Below are positions 52,057-64,000 of a stretch of 64,000 nt of DNA, one piece after another. Below the pieces are notes generated by a model. That model saw only the letters and a list, made by a program, of their open reading frames with translations. It was not told the DNA's origin and searched no databases. Every line of letters begins with the position of its first letter. Within the stretch, counting starts at the first letter, position 1. A program made the translations under genes and the position numbers. Source of the DNA: Typhlomys cinereus (taxonomy: Eukaryota; Chordata; Mammalia; Rodentia; Platacanthomyidae); contig JALPQD010000232.1 in the NCBI GenBank assembly GCA_023101885.1, forward strand, positions 276,618 to 340,617, written 5' to 3'.

Positions 52057-54664
52057 CTTATTATAAACCTGAGAACAACAAGTCAATGGAGCACGAATTG
52101 AAACCTGCAAAACTATGAGTTGTAATACACCTTCTTCTTGTAGACTAATTGTCTCAAATTTTCATTAGAGTAATCGAAAGCCAACTAAAGGAATGAAATA
52201 CATAAAATGCTGGCATACGCACATGGGGAGAACTCAATAACAAAAGTTACGTTTAGCACCATTTCCCACCTTGCTGATTTGCTGTCTCCATCCTTGAATC
52301 TATTCTTCCCAAGCTGTAGGAATGGACCATCTAACAAGTTTACACTAAACTGCCAAGAATAGTCAGAGCATCCAGCCATGCTTGTGTCTTTTTGGTCTCA
52401 TTAGTGGACACTACCTTTGCCTCCAGCAGACATATAGTTTCCTTTACTACCTGTATGCTGATCACTCCCAGCTCAATGGCTAGAAAACAGAACTTTTAGA
52501 ACTTCATATCCAAGTTCTTAGTGAAGATCTTCACTGACATTTTCCAAAGACATTTGCAACCCACCAAACTTAAAATGGTTGCTATCATAATTTGCCTTTC
52601 GTTCTGGGGTCCCATGTTGTCTCAACACTGTCCCTCCCATTAAATATCACAGCCAGAAGTTACAACTCTTGCTGCACTCTATTTGGTCCTTCACTGTTTC
52701 CCTCACACCAATTCCTTATTCAAATGCCCACTCCTGCAGATCCTATTTCTTAAATACAACCCACATTCATAGTATGTCCCAAGCTCCCTCATTTAAGCTG
52801 TTACCCATTCCTTCCATATTGCCAGTGTCTGCTTTCCCTCTACCGTGTTTCCTTCCCACCCAGTCTCCAGGCTTTTTTAAAGTTTTTAAAAGTTTGAATC
52901 CTGCTCTGTGACAAACTTGCTTGACGCCATTAATGACTTTCAACTCTCCAACACAACTTCTAAGGTCCTTCCTTAATTTTCCACTTATTTCTTTTGCTTG
53001 TCTTTCACAATAGCTTTTACCACCTCACCATTAGCTGCCTCTCATTCCAACATCCTGACCATCTTCTGTTTCTTCTAGCATTTCCCCTGTTTTCTGATAG
53101 AAGGGCTCCCACACATGACCACATTGGCCATGTCATATTCATGAGTTTCCCACTAGTCATTCTGTACTCTGAGGAGTTTGGGATGTATAAGTGCTCAGTC
53201 ATCTTTCTGTAATAATTGACCATGTTGGTTTGGGGAGATCCCTCAGTCTGAGCACCCAATTAGGAAATGCCCCCTTCCTCTAAAAACAATCTATGTATTG
53301 CACCTCAGGAAACCCTTTCAGATGCTAAGCATTTGGGCCATTGGATAGACATGCTGACTGCCACTTATTGTGTCTGGTTTTGGTGTACAGCACCAATTTT
53401 TATACCATTTCCCTTTTTTGTTTCACTTTGACTGTAGAAACAGGCTGGGATGTGTTGGCACCAGCTCTATCCATTGCTTGTTAAAGTTTTTCACAAAAGC
53501 ACTGTTGATATTTGCTGGAGCTGTGAGGAAAACAAGAATCCTACTTTGTAGGATTGGGGAGAAGAATGGAATATTAACAGTGAACTTAAAATAGTAGGGG
53601 TCTGGGTGCCAGGCAGGAGCAGGGGTGGAACATTCCAGAATGAGCCAGAGCCTAAGGAGGCCTTCCAGGGCCCTGAGCAGGCGTCTCCAGCTGGCTCTCT
53701 GCCACACCTCTTGCCCTCCCAGTCACACATAGTGTTGGTAATCAGCATCGTGCTGACATCGGAGATGCACAGCAACATGAGACCGGTAGGCGAGGGCAGG
53801 ATGGCTAGGTATTTTCCCAGCGCCCCAAGAACTGGGCTTGGACGTCTGCTTTCTACCTCTGACACCTTCTGGGATGGATTCTTAGAGATGTCCTTCCATC
53901 AAAGGCCGTGATCCCCACAAAGGCGGCTGAAGATGAAACTTCAGCTTTTTGTCTGTTTTCGGGTTAAAGCTACGTGAAACTGTCAAAGCCAGGATCATGT
54001 TTCCCTGGAAGAACCGTAAATTCCTTTGGCTTTGGGTCCGGGTGGTTTGTCACGTGACTGAAGGAAAGATGAGTCTGTAGATCACAGATCATTTAGCTGC
54101 AGGGGTCTGGAGCTCAGACCCCAGGTCTGTAGGGCAAGCTGCCTTAATACCAAGTATAACACTAGGTTCAAATGGCCAATGCTCTTTAATGAGGGCTCAC
54201 CAGGAAGACTGCGAAATAACCTGGGGTTTGTTACATATTTGGCAACCGGTGCGCATGTCATCAGATTGAACAGAGGTGTTGATATGTTTCGTCTAGGGGA
54301 CTGTAAAGGAAAAAAAAAAAGGACTAGTTATACATGCTGTTGTAATAGAATATGCCTGCAAACCTTCGTGAAGAAACAAAGCATTTAGTTATTTATTTGC
54401 TGACCACTGCCAGATTCTTTATATGTTGAAGTAGCATTAACATTACAATTGTGCTACGAAATCAGGTTGAAAGTACCATAACAGATTCTTTTCCTCTTTA
54501 ATCATTTGGTAAACAAGAGCCATAAACAATGGTTTTCCACAGTTATTTCGTTGCTGCTAACTCAATCATAATCTTTTGTACTATATTCATTATTCTGAAT
54601 TTCTACTTATTATTTTATCTATCCCAGTTTAACAAGAACTTCCCATTGGTATTTCAAACTCTCT
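52057..54664. other. 2.6 kb without recognised repeats or genes
   Basis: Short open frames on both strands without motifs. A pure A-run at 54308-54320. Confidence 0.45.
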
Positions 54665-54679
54665 AAGAATACCATTTTA

Positions 54680-54770
54680 GGTTGGGGATTTAGCTCAGTG
54701 GTAGAGCACGTGCCTGGCAAGCACGAGGCCCTGGGTTAGGTCCCCAGCACCGGAAAAAAAAAAAAAAAAA
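54680..54770 (+). mobile_element. ID SINE (tRNA-Ala/BC1-type), young
   Basis: 'ttggggatttagctcagtgg' (A box) and 'ctgggttaggtccccagc' (B box), then an unbroken A-run of about 18-20. TSD 'aagaataccatttta' at 54665-54679 and 54771-54785. The clean A-tail and perfect TSD indicate recent insertion. Confidence 0.96.
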
Positions 54771-54917
54771 AAGAATACCATTTTAATGTGTGCTGGTTCT
54801 ACTATCATATAGATTGTACATATAGGTTGTACTATCATATGGCTACTTACTTAAGCACTTGTCTAACATTGGTTGCTTGGGTTGTTTTATTTTAAAATGA
54901 GAGACTCTAAAGAGCTT

Positions 54918-55193
54918 TAATTTTTTTATTGCATATGTATCTATATGTGTGTGCGTCTGTGTGTATCAGAAAGTGTGTGCCTATGGAAGCCCAAGAGTGA
55001 TTTCAGGAATCACCCTGGATTGTTCTACCTCCTCTTTGCTTTGCTCTGAAGTTTCTCAGGCTCCACCTTCTAGGAAAGGAAGTACAGGCTGCCGCCATTT
55101 CCTCCTAGTATTTTTACAAGGGATCCGGGATCCACTCTTAGAACCTTCTGTTTGCAAGGCAGAAGCTTAACCACTGAGTTGTTTCTCCAGCCC
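54918..55193 (-). mobile_element. B2-like SINE, 'B' type
   Basis: Head complement 'gtttctccagccc' at 55193, 'tgatttcaggaatcaccctg' and 'gtgtgtatcagaaagtgtgt' within. Only a weak TSD candidate ('agcttt'). Confidence 0.85.
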
Positions 55194-55440
55194 TTATAGG
55201 AGCTTTTTATGGAATATGTTCATCAGTTTTAAACTAATAATAGTAGTTAATATATTCACGGCAGTGTTTAATTCTCATGTGTTTGGTGTTAGCAAAAATT
55301 AAGAGTCAGAAGTTTTACATTAAAATCAACATAAAAATCATTGCAACATAAAATACAGTATATAAAATTGTGGCCATCAAAGTCACAGACCCCCTTCTTT
55401 ATCAATGGAGGAAGCTAAAGAAGAAAGAAATCACCACCAT

Positions 55441-55666
55441 GGCCTGGAGAGATGGCTCAAGGGTTAAGCTTCTGCCTCGCAAATAGAAGGTTCTGAGTTT
55501 GAATTTCAGATCCCATATAAAAACACCAGACAGAAACAGCAACTGGTGGTCTGCACCTCTGGACCTGAAAGGTGGAGCCTGGGGGAAAAGCAAAGAGAAG
55601 GTATTGCAGTCCAGGGTGATTCCTGAAATCACCTTGGGCCTCCACGGGCACACACAGTGCCCTCTG

Positions 55667-55709
<43 letters not shown>
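55441..55709 (+). mobile_element. B2-like SINE, 'B' type
   Basis: Head 'ggcctggagagatggctcaa', B-type 3' half 'gattcctgaaatcaccttgg', CA array 55671-55708. TSD about 'aaatcaccac' at 55428-55437 and 55710-55719. Inverted relative to 54918-55193. Confidence 0.87.
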
Positions 55710-55713
<4 letters not shown>

Positions 55714-55719
55714 CACCAC

Positions 55720-56229
55720 GTGGAAGCTCTAGAAGAGAGTACACCCAGTAAGACCAGGAAATGTCTTCCAGAAAACATGACATTTATTCCAGGATCCCCA
55801 AGTCAAGCAGGGGTTAAGAGCCCCAGCTATCCCAGAACACTTGAGCACCTTTCTGGAAATTAATCTGCTAATATATTAAAAAAGAGTCCTAATTTTTTTT
55901 TATCTTTTAGAAAATGTAGATAATCTGAATTAGTCAGAAAAGGTGAAAGAATTTAATATAGTGAGATGTTCATCTTAGCTTGACTTGTTAGAAGAAAAGG
56001 AAATGACTTGTCTGTCTAAGTTTGGATTGGCTATGATTAGACCTGTCCACATCACTAAAAAGTATGCTTAAAGTCATTTAAAATTAGTAATATAATTAAT
56101 CTAGAATTTGCATAGCACAGACATAGTACATATATTGGTTGGGGAGACAAAAACAGCACAAAGCTATTTGGGGGAACAATTCAAAAATCTGAACATTAGG
56201 AAACACCATGAAAGAGTGGGGAGGTAAGA
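55720..56229. other. Spacer
   Basis: No feature recognised. Confidence 0.45.
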
Positions 56230-56645
56230 ATGGGGCTACAGTGGAAGGGGTGTGGCCAGACAGCATCTTCTGTACGTGACAAGGCTGTTGTATCCATGAA
56301 CTCACTGCGGCTGTGTGTCCTTCCACAAGACAAGATTTGGCCTGTCAACATTTCACCATTCCAGGAGGTCCTGAGAGATGGTTGAAGTCACACAGTGAAG
56401 GCACTTTCCTCAATGGTGTTATAAGAGTTGATCTATGACGAATGATCCAGTTAATGTGCAGGCACATGCTACCAAAGGCGACCCGGACAAAATACAGTGG
56501 GCCCCACATGAAAAGACATGAAACAGGAGGGACACATAGGGAAGAAGAAGGGTTGTGATGAAAAAAGGAGAGGAGATGGGATTGGGGATAAAGTGTGAAA
56601 ACATCATAAATTCACTGTATTTATGTATTAAACTTTAAGATAATT
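56230..56645 (+). mobile_element. Old rodent L1 3'UTR fragment, sister of 15670-16093
   Basis: Shares 'cctgtcaacatttcaccat', 'tttcctcaatggtgtta', 'atgatccag', 'tacagtgggccccacatgaa' and 'aattcactgtatttatgtat' in the same order, ending A-rich. Lx-like by layout. Confidence 0.6.
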
Positions 56646-57641
56646 AAAAAACGAAAAGAAGAAAATTTGAGCAAACTGAATCTAAAATGATAACAAGGAA
56701 TAGTCATTAATATTCTGGTGTGGTATTCGTGTTATGATTCTGAGGCACAACATTCTTATTTTTAAGAGCTGAACATGAAAGTATTTGTAGCTGAAATGCT
56801 ACGATGCATGCAATTTACTGGCTGATAGCTACTTTCTTTTTAGTTGGATACGCTTTCTATGATGAGCAGCTACTGTTTTTATTACAAATAATTAAAGCCA
56901 CGTTCTGTTGCACTCTTATCTCGCTCTCTGCCTTACTCTATTATCTCCTCCCACTGTCCTAAAAGGTTACTTCCACTGATCGCTTCTACAGTTGAAAAGA
57001 CTGACACTCGAAGAGGATTTGCGATTTGCCCACTGATATGTGGTAAAATCAGCTTTAAACCTCATTACAACTTAAAAAATCAAAATGTTTAGTACAAATA
57101 TAAAGAATCTATCAATATCACTGAAGATTCTACCCAGAGGCACTCAGTAATACGGATTTGGACAGCTGACAAAAGGGTTTCAGTTCTGGCTGGGCAGTGA
57201 ACTCCCTGCCTGGTCTTTGCCTCTACTTCAGGATGGTGCCCCCAGCCCACGGAGCCCCTGACTTGCTCCTACACAAAAATGCATCAAGAGAGATAAGGTG
57301 TCCCACAGTGTAAGGCTCTGCCGCTGGTCTGAGGCCCCAGTAGTATAGAGAAACTATCTAGAAGACCGCCAGTGTGATCCCCCATAAGTTTACCTTTTAA
57401 ATTTTCTTTAAGAGTTTGATTCCATTGGTCTGGGGACATATTTTAATGGCATCTGGGTTTGTTTGTTTATGTAACGTTGTCTTCTGTTTATTTATTTTTG
57501 TGCTTTTTTTCCCTATCACTACAAAGGCTGAGAATAGAAAACTCACCCCATTTCTTGACAAACTCTGATGGGAAGAGCCCTGCCTCTTAGGAATGACTCT
57601 GGGGCTGTGGCTTCTGTGGACGACAGAAGACAGAAGAGGAT

Positions 57642-57683
<42 letters not shown>

Positions 57684-59194
57684 CACTAGGCAAATCCAGA
57701 GAGAACCTCAGTGTCCTGCTTTGCAAACCTGCAGGTCCTCCTTTCCAGCTGCAAGCTCAGCTCAGGCAACATAGTGAAAAGTGCAGCGCCCTGTGGCTGA
57801 ACGGCTGAATGGATGTTGGGAAAACTTGTTTTGTGTGTGTGCAATTTTCTGTCGCCAGTGTGAAAGTTAAGACTTGCCATTGTTGTGAAAGTTTCAGTTC
57901 AGTAATTTGGAGGTACAGGAAACTGGTACAAGAACATCAATTCTCCATTTGGACGGAATCTCTGAACTTCGTAGGTTCACCCATCATTATCGTCAGACTC
58001 TGAAGATCAAGTTTACTTTAGAAGCTCTGCTACAACCTCATGTATCATGTTACTAATTGCACAGCAGTGGGAAAACAGAAAACAGCAACATGTTATTTCC
58101 AAACACATGTCTCTACTGCTTAAAGCTGGCAATGTCTGTTTTACTAATTCAAACAGAAGAGAAAAATCACAAGTTATTTCTCTAGGTTAGTGTTTAATGG
58201 TTTGTTTTTCTAAACCTTACTGCGAATGCCTTAAGAAGCTCACAGATACAGCAAATATGTCTTGAATATGACTACTTAACATGGGCTAAAGGATGATTTC
58301 ACTAGAATGAACAGTTTTTTTAAGCCTCTCAAAATTGTTTGTTTGCAAATAATATACAAACTTACCCATTTGAGGTAAGAAAAAAGAAAAGACTGGAAAT
58401 CAAAAGCTTGCCTATGATGAGGTATATGGAATCAGAGTGGGTAAAGAAGGCTATAGCATGTCTTGGTGGGACACCCACCAAAGTATGAACACTCAAGAAA
58501 ATATCCCAAAAGAAAATAATCACATAAAACAAAAGTTATACATTGGTTGTGTGTTTGTTGTATATTTGGAACACAAGAGGTCATTGTCTGGCAGCAGTAA
58601 GCAGGTTTATGATTAGTAGCTGGAAGCCTTCTGATAAGGATATTAGATACCAAAACCTCAAAGTAATGTTGGTTCCAAATTATTTAACTCTGTAAACCAT
58701 CATACAGAGCTTTCTAGGACTCATTTGCATTTTCTCTCTTATCTCTTTGTCTTAAAGATTTAAATTAAACCGACTTCTTTAACTTGAATGACTCATTCAA
58801 TTTTCCTAAACAGTTTTATTCAGTCAATAAACAGATATGGCTAGTATGTGGTTAGGTTAGTCAGGGAAAGCAGCTGAAAGGCAACGAATGAATCTTATTC
58901 ATTGATTCTTTCATTTCCGTTGTAAAACATCGGGTTCCAAATAGGCTCTTGTGCTAGTGAGAAATGTCTGTTTCTGTCACGACCTCAGTGCTTTATAGAA
59001 TTTCATGAGGAATGTGAGATCCTTCAACTCCATCTTTGCATTTGGACAGGTACGTTTTTCTTTCTATTTTCAAAGTTTTCATTTCTACGGTACAGAGGCA
59101 GCTGTGGAATATGGTTTTCCTCTTCAGAGAAGACAGTGTCTGCATCGTTCCCTGGGGCCAGAGTTTTCCAGGCTTTGGTATCTCAGCTTAATGG
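56646..59194. other. 2.5 kb spacer with one (GT)n microsatellite
   Basis: (GT)n at 57645-57679. Otherwise no recognised repeat or gene. Confidence 0.45.
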
Positions 59195-59418
59195 TGACTG
59201 CTGTATTGATTTGTATGTGTGCATGGAATGTGTGCATATGTGTGTGAGAGCATGATTCCGTGTGTGGGAACATGAGGTAGCGCATGTGCATATGCGTGCC
59301 CCAGGTTGATGTCAAGGGTTTTTCTCTCCTATCTACTATGCAGGGTGCTGGAGATCTGGATTCCATTATTCACGTTTGCATGTCAAGTGCTTTATCCACC
59401 AAGCCATGTTCTCAACTC
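59195..59418 (-). mobile_element. Old B4-like SINE fragment
   Basis: 'atttgtatgtgtgcatggaa', 'catgtgcatatgcgtgcccc', then 'tgctggagatctggattcca' and 'tatccaccaagccatgttct', the complement of a decayed B4 head. Confidence 0.6.
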
Positions 59419-60439
59419 CTATATTTGCTTTCATCAGGAGAAAATCTAAGTCATTTTGGGCACTGGTTAAAGGATACATGATGAAGGCACCAATTCTCTC
59501 CCTGACGTTCCCAACGAGATACGACCCATGAACAGTAGTCCAAACAGGAGACAGCAGAAGGCTGGCATGTGCCATGGCAGTTAAGATACCTGCCAAACAG
59601 GTTTCAGTCTCTCAACAGTCACCCCAGCCCTCATTACTCCACTTACAGTTACCTGCAGCTTATGTTTCTTTTCCTGCTTTAAGTATCGTCCTGCATCATA
59701 TGGATGATATCATAATAACTGGAGTTATTATGTCTTCATTGTTAGGGTCCCTTGTGTCTGCCATTTTGCTAATTCATAGGTCAGTCCTTAGCAGCTGTCT
59801 TACTTGAATTTTCTGAACAGTGGACATAGCTGATCAGTCCTATCTCTTTAACATGTCTTCTTCCTCCCTCCACCCCCGTGACCCTATATGCATCTCATTC
59901 TTCTCTTCACTGACTGTTTCTTTTCCTTTTCTGTATCAAGATTGCCTTCTCAGAGTCCAAACCAAGATCAAAGAGATGAGGGGGGGGAGGAAAGAGATTC
60001 AGATACAGCGGGATGACATCTGCAGCTATGGCAAACACCCAGTGCAATTCACCCGCCAGCTAGATTAACACAGAACTTCAGGCCACTACCTGATTCATCA
60101 TGTCAGGCTTTTTAATGAAAAGTTGCAAGGTAAGGAAAACAGTCTGAAGGAACAAAGTGACAATCAGAACCAGATTGATCCAGAACGGGCACTGGGATTA
60201 CTAGACAGCAAATGTAAAATACTCTTCTTCTTTAGGACTCTGAAAGCAACATGAAAGAACGGATGGCATTCTTATTTGAGAGATAAAACTCTGAGACAGA
60301 GTTTCTTAACAAGAGGTAGAAACTCAAAGTTTTATCTGCATATCTGTGTATCAATGAAGAGCACTCTGATCAGGCTCGTTAGTACATAGACATCACTGGC
60401 AAAAAAAAATGAGTGCACAAACATGAGCTTAAAGGCATT
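59419..60439. other. Spacer
   Basis: 60090-60300 has an A-rich texture possibly from ancient L1, not assignable. Confidence 0.4.
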
Positions 60440-60453
60440 CAAAGACATGATCA

Positions 60454-60755
60454 GGGGCTAGAGATATATATGGCTCAGTGGCTGAATGCTTGATGCACAA
60501 ACATGAAGACCTAAGTTCAAATCCCCAGCATCCACATAGAAAGACAGGGATAGCTGCATGTACTCCAGCGCTGAGAAGGTGGAGACAGGAAGGAAATCTG
60601 GGAACTTACTGATCACCAGTCTAGCTTCAGGCGTAGTAAGACACCCTACCTTAAAAGACTAAGGTGGGAAGAAATGGTGCAGGGCATAGGTGTCTTCCTC
60701 TAACCTCTGTAGGATACATGCCCACATTCCCACATTCACACGCATATGCCACACA

Positions 60756-60802
<47 letters not shown>

Positions 60803-60821
60803 CTCACTCAACTCATACACA
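60454..60821 (+). mobile_element. Long diverged B2-superfamily SINE with TSD
   Basis: Head 'ggggctagagatatatatgg' plus 'ctcagtggctgaatgc', B-box 'agttcaaatcc', an unusual long middle, CA array 60752-60799. TSD 'caaagacatgatca' at 60440-60453 and 60822-60835. Confidence 0.78.
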
Positions 60822-60835
60822 CAAAGACATGATCA

Positions 60836-61379
60836 TAGAAATGAGAATGCAAAGAAAAATAGTAATGATGGTGATAATAAAGTGACAGAACATCCAAGAG
60901 CTACAACTCTAAAAGTTGAAAACTACATATTTGCAATAGCAGAAGGGAAAAGGAAAGGAAAACATGGGACATACTTATGATATTTAAAGTAGCGTCTCCA
61001 AGAACAGACATCAGTCACAGAGTCAGGAGGTGGAGAAGCCCAACCAGGGTAACAGTCAGAGAATACAACAGAGCACGCTGGGAAAGGCTAAATGTGCCAC
61101 AGTGAAGCTCAGTATTTTGTTCAGTTAATATATGTTAACAAAAATTTCAAATCTACAAAAACATGCACCTTGGCATCTCAAACTCCAATTGAAGAAGAAA
61201 AAAGAAAAGACAAGGAAAATTTTGAGGAAGCCAGAGAAATAAATGCCACACCTCTAAATGGAATGAACACAAACATTTCTAGTTTCTGGATTTCTAGTTA
61301 GAAGCCACATAGGCAAAAATGGAAGAGAAGAAAATATTTCGAGGAGTTGAAAGAAAAAAAAATTCCCCCACACCAGCAT
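60836..61379. other. A-rich spacer
   Basis: Probably derived from old repeats; not assignable. Confidence 0.35.
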
Positions 61380-61945
61380 TCCATATCTTGAAACTACGCT
61401 TCAAAGGAGAAGAAGATGGAGAGAACATAAGGAACGGCACGAGCTGAGAGAGAATATTTGCAAAGCACTTACCAGGTAAAGAACTGGTATCCAAAATATA
61501 CAAAGGACACTTAACACTCCACGAGGAAAGAAGCAGCCCAGTTAGAAAGTGGGCACAACACTTGAGCAGATGACAAACAAGCACCTGAAGGGATCCCCTT
61601 AGGGAAGGGAATACCAAGGTAACTGTGAGATGTCGCCCAAAGGCTGACCACGCCCAATACTGCAGAGGATGTGGTGGGAATACAACAGGGATGGCCACTT
61701 TGAGAAACAACTTGACCATTTCTTCAAAAATTCCACATTGTCTGCCAAGCAATCACGCATCTCGGTATTTATTTAACTCAAATGAATGGCATTTTTATGT
61801 CCACACAAAACTTGCATGTTTATGTTCACAACAACGTCATTCATTCATGCCCCAAAATGGAAATTACTAATATGTCATTCAACAAGCAAATAAACTGTGG
61901 TAGAGTCCAACAGTGGAATGTTATTTGGTGCTAGAATGAAATAAA
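61380..61945 (+). mobile_element. Ancient L1 (L1M-type) ORF2 3' remnant
   Basis: 'gagagaatatttgcaaagca', 'aagaactggtatccaaaata', 'gtgggcacaacacttgagca', 'tgttcacaacaacgtcattc' and 'gtccaacagtggaatgttat' follow the order of the ORF2 C-terminal coding region of mammal-wide L1. No frame survives, so much older than L1-A to L1-E. Confidence 0.75.
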
Positions 61946-61997
61946 ATTATACAAGATAAAAGCAAGCCACCAAGTCATGGAAAGCAGAGAGAGTGGT

Positions 61998-62095
61998 TGT
62001 GGTTGTGGACATTGTAATCCTAGTACTTTAGACACTGAAACTGAAAATGCAGAATCTGGAATACACACTGAGATACTGTGTCAAAAGGAAACAGT
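61998..62095 (+). mobile_element. Possible old B1-like SINE
   Basis: 'gtggacattgtaatcctagt' and 'tgagatactgtgtcaaaagg' match the two ends of B1, with a poorly conserved middle. Confidence 0.5.
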
Positions 62096-62379
62096 CCAAG
62101 GCATGGAATAACCTAAAGTAAACATTGCTAAGAAAAAGAAGGCAATCTGAAAAAAAAAAAAAACAAAGCAAAACTACATGGGGTATATTTCAGCTATGTA
62201 ACATATTGGAAAAGGAAATGCTATAGAACCCATAAAAATAAGAGTAGTTCCAAGAGATTTAGGAGGGTGGAGAGGACCAAAAGGAAATGAATGAGGAAGT
62301 GTAACTCAGAACTTTTAGGATGAAACTATTTCATGTGGCACTATAGCATTTGTCAAAATCCAAATATCTGTATAACACA

Positions 62380-62590
62380 GAGAATAAATCCTAATATAAA
62401 CCATGGAGGTCAGTTAATTATAACATTCCTACATTGGTGTAGCAATCATAATCCATGAACTAGATAACATGAGATGTTAGTAACATCAAAAGCTTGGTGG
62501 GGAGGGGCTGATACGTGGGAACTCTGTCTTTTGCCCCATTTTACTATACACTCAGGACTGCTCTAAAAATAAACTATATTTTTTAAATGA
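62380..62590 (+). mobile_element. Ancient L1 3'UTR end
   Basis: 'tgatacgtgggaactctgtc', then 'ttttgccccattttac' and 'aggactgctctaaaaataaa', is the standard 3' terminus of L1M families. Probably the end of the copy starting at 61380, with a B1 between. Confidence 0.7.
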
Positions 62591-64000
62591 GTGAAAAATA
62601 CAAAGACCTTATCAGGCAAATGAAAACAACAGAGAATTCATCTCCAACAAGTCAGTTCTGCATAAATATTGGAGAGTTCTTCAAGGAGAAGAAAACTGAT
62701 ATAATCGGAAACTGAATCTACATAAAGATAGGAAGAGCACTGGAGAAGAAATAACTAAGTAGTGTTTGCAAATCCCTCTGTGATGGTAATACACAGCTTG
62801 TGATCTGTCTCATTTAAACAGCAGGAGTGGTAATCTCTATAATTTGATTGGATATATCTAAGGGGAGGGAATCAAGCAAACCTGTAAACAGTCTAATAAG
62901 GTCTGTCTGTCACCTCTCTAACATTATAATGAATACCTAAATGGTTAATTTACAAAGAGGGAAGTTTTGTTTTGACTCATAGTTTTTGAAGGTCTACTCT
63001 GTGTTTGGGCCCATACATTGGTTTTAGGCATCTAGTAGAGGAGAAGCACATCAGTCACACAGTGTAGGAAAACCACTCTCTATGTGGCAAGAATATGAAA
63101 GAAAGAAAAGGGGATGGGACCCCATGATGCCCCAGTCACCTGAATGCCTCCCAGGAGGCCAGCTCCTAAAGTGTCCACTATATTCCAACACCAAACTGGA
63201 ACTAAACCTTTAGCACACGGGTCTTTGGAGGAGCCTTTCAAATCCAAGCCGTAGTGTACTGTCTTTCCCAGCTGGGATGGCAAGCTGGCTTCGTTGCTAG
63301 AGCACCATTACCCACTATGAGCTGATGGCAGTAATTTCCCCATCATCACTGTATGTAACTGTTGTCTACTAACCTCCTTTTTCAATCTTCTTCTTCTTCT
63401 TCTTCTTTTGCTTTAGTGTGATTTTGTTATGTTTCCTCTTTTATCTTGCTTTCAGGGTATAAAACATTGTGATTTCGCTCACTGACTCAGACAAAATCCA
63501 CTATGAGAAATAGATGCTCTTAGTTTTTCTTTCCGCTCATTTTATTATCAGCAGCTTTCTATGTTCTGAGATCTCAGAAACATAGGAGCAGAAACGCTTG
63601 GTGGAATTAGCACTCCCCTCTGTTAACATGATTAGGAAAGGAGAGGAAGGAAGAGGGGAAAAGAAGAGACGTCTTCGTATACATGCCAACAAAAGACAGA
63701 ATGAATGTAGTTTCTGGCTCTTGTCTTGAATGAGTTTGCTTTCTAATTGGGAGGTTGCTGGTCCACAGCAAACAGTGTGAGGAGGCCCATGTGTCTGAGT
63801 TAGGGAAATCACAAGATACTGCAGCAGCATATACGAGGGGCAATCAGCATCCTATGGTCCTAAGAGCAGCTGGTGTGTGGAGCATGTGGAACGGCAGGAT
63901 AGATGCTGGAATGAGAAGCTAGGATTTCTAAGGAGTAATGAATCAAGGGCACAGAGATGAGATGGTGGGAAGGAACTTGACCCCAGGCAGAGAGAACAAC
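62591..64000. other. Spacer to window end
   Basis: 62620-62760 ('gagaattcatctccaacaag', 'ttcttcaaggagaagaaaac') resembles another ancient L1 segment. (CTT)n at 63386-63407. No gene recognised. Confidence 0.45.

Noticed and set aside
54680..54770. Possible tRNA-Ala gene
   Set aside because: It has the A and B boxes but ends in poly(A) with a 15-nt TSD, so it is an ID SINE rather than a tRNA gene.
61294..61752. 152-codon minus-strand frame
   Set aside because: Mostly antisense to the ancient L1 ORF2 remnant.

Overview
The window looks like mammalian, specifically rodent, intergenic DNA. I see no host protein-coding exon, rRNA, CRISPR array or bacterial-type operon. The long open frames are all pieces of LINE-1 (L1) retrotransposons. 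The rodent call rests on the short repeats: an ID element (tRNA-Ala derived), B1-like (7SL-derived) and B4-like SINEs, and above all many copies of a B2-superfamily SINE with the tRNA-like head 'ggggctggagaggtggctcag'. B2-superfamily plus B4 elements point to Myodonta. The long B2-like body differs from mouse and rat B2, so a non-murid lineage such as a dipodoid (jerboa or jumping mouse, whose Dip SINEs belong to this superfamily) is a reasonable but unproven guess.

Layout. 1-11.83 kb is a three-deep nest of L1 elements, all on the minus strand: the youngest (L1-A, 1-2386) sits in an intermediate one (L1-B, 2387-6586), which sits in an old decayed one (L1-C, 6587 to about 11830). L1-C also carries a SINE with a 17-nt target-site duplication (TSD). 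12.27-12.75 kb is an LTR followed directly by a primer-binding-site-like sequence. 13.5-16.7 kb holds microsatellites, SINEs and an old L1 3' end. 16.74-22.25 kb holds two very similar, 5'-truncated plus-strand L1s (L1-D and L1-E), each with a clear TSD. L1-E has an in-frame internally deleted ORF2 of 586 codons lacking most of the endonuclease and the catalytic reverse transcriptase.

From 22 to 64 kb the DNA is mostly single-copy-looking sequence dotted with SINEs (many with TSDs I could define), an L1 3'-end insertion (33.69-34.22 kb), three ERVL-like solo LTRs with 5-bp TSDs (25.33, 40.81 and 51.33 kb), ancient L1 remnants (36.7-37.3 and 61.4-62.6 kb), and microsatellites. A CpG-dense, repeat-poor block at about 49.18-50.48 kb is the only segment that looks like host regulatory DNA.

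There is no gene network to describe. The story is retrotransposon succession: promoter (5'UTR) turnover between nested L1s, L1-driven SINE insertion, LTR-LTR recombination leaving solo LTRs, and a few rearranged copies (an inverted SINE, a mini-ORF2 L1, a SINE with a GATA array inside its TSDs). I found no undescribed multi-gene system. The most unusual items are the mini-ORF2 L1, the two unrelated tandem L1 promoters in one nest, the inverted SINE and the CpG-rich block.
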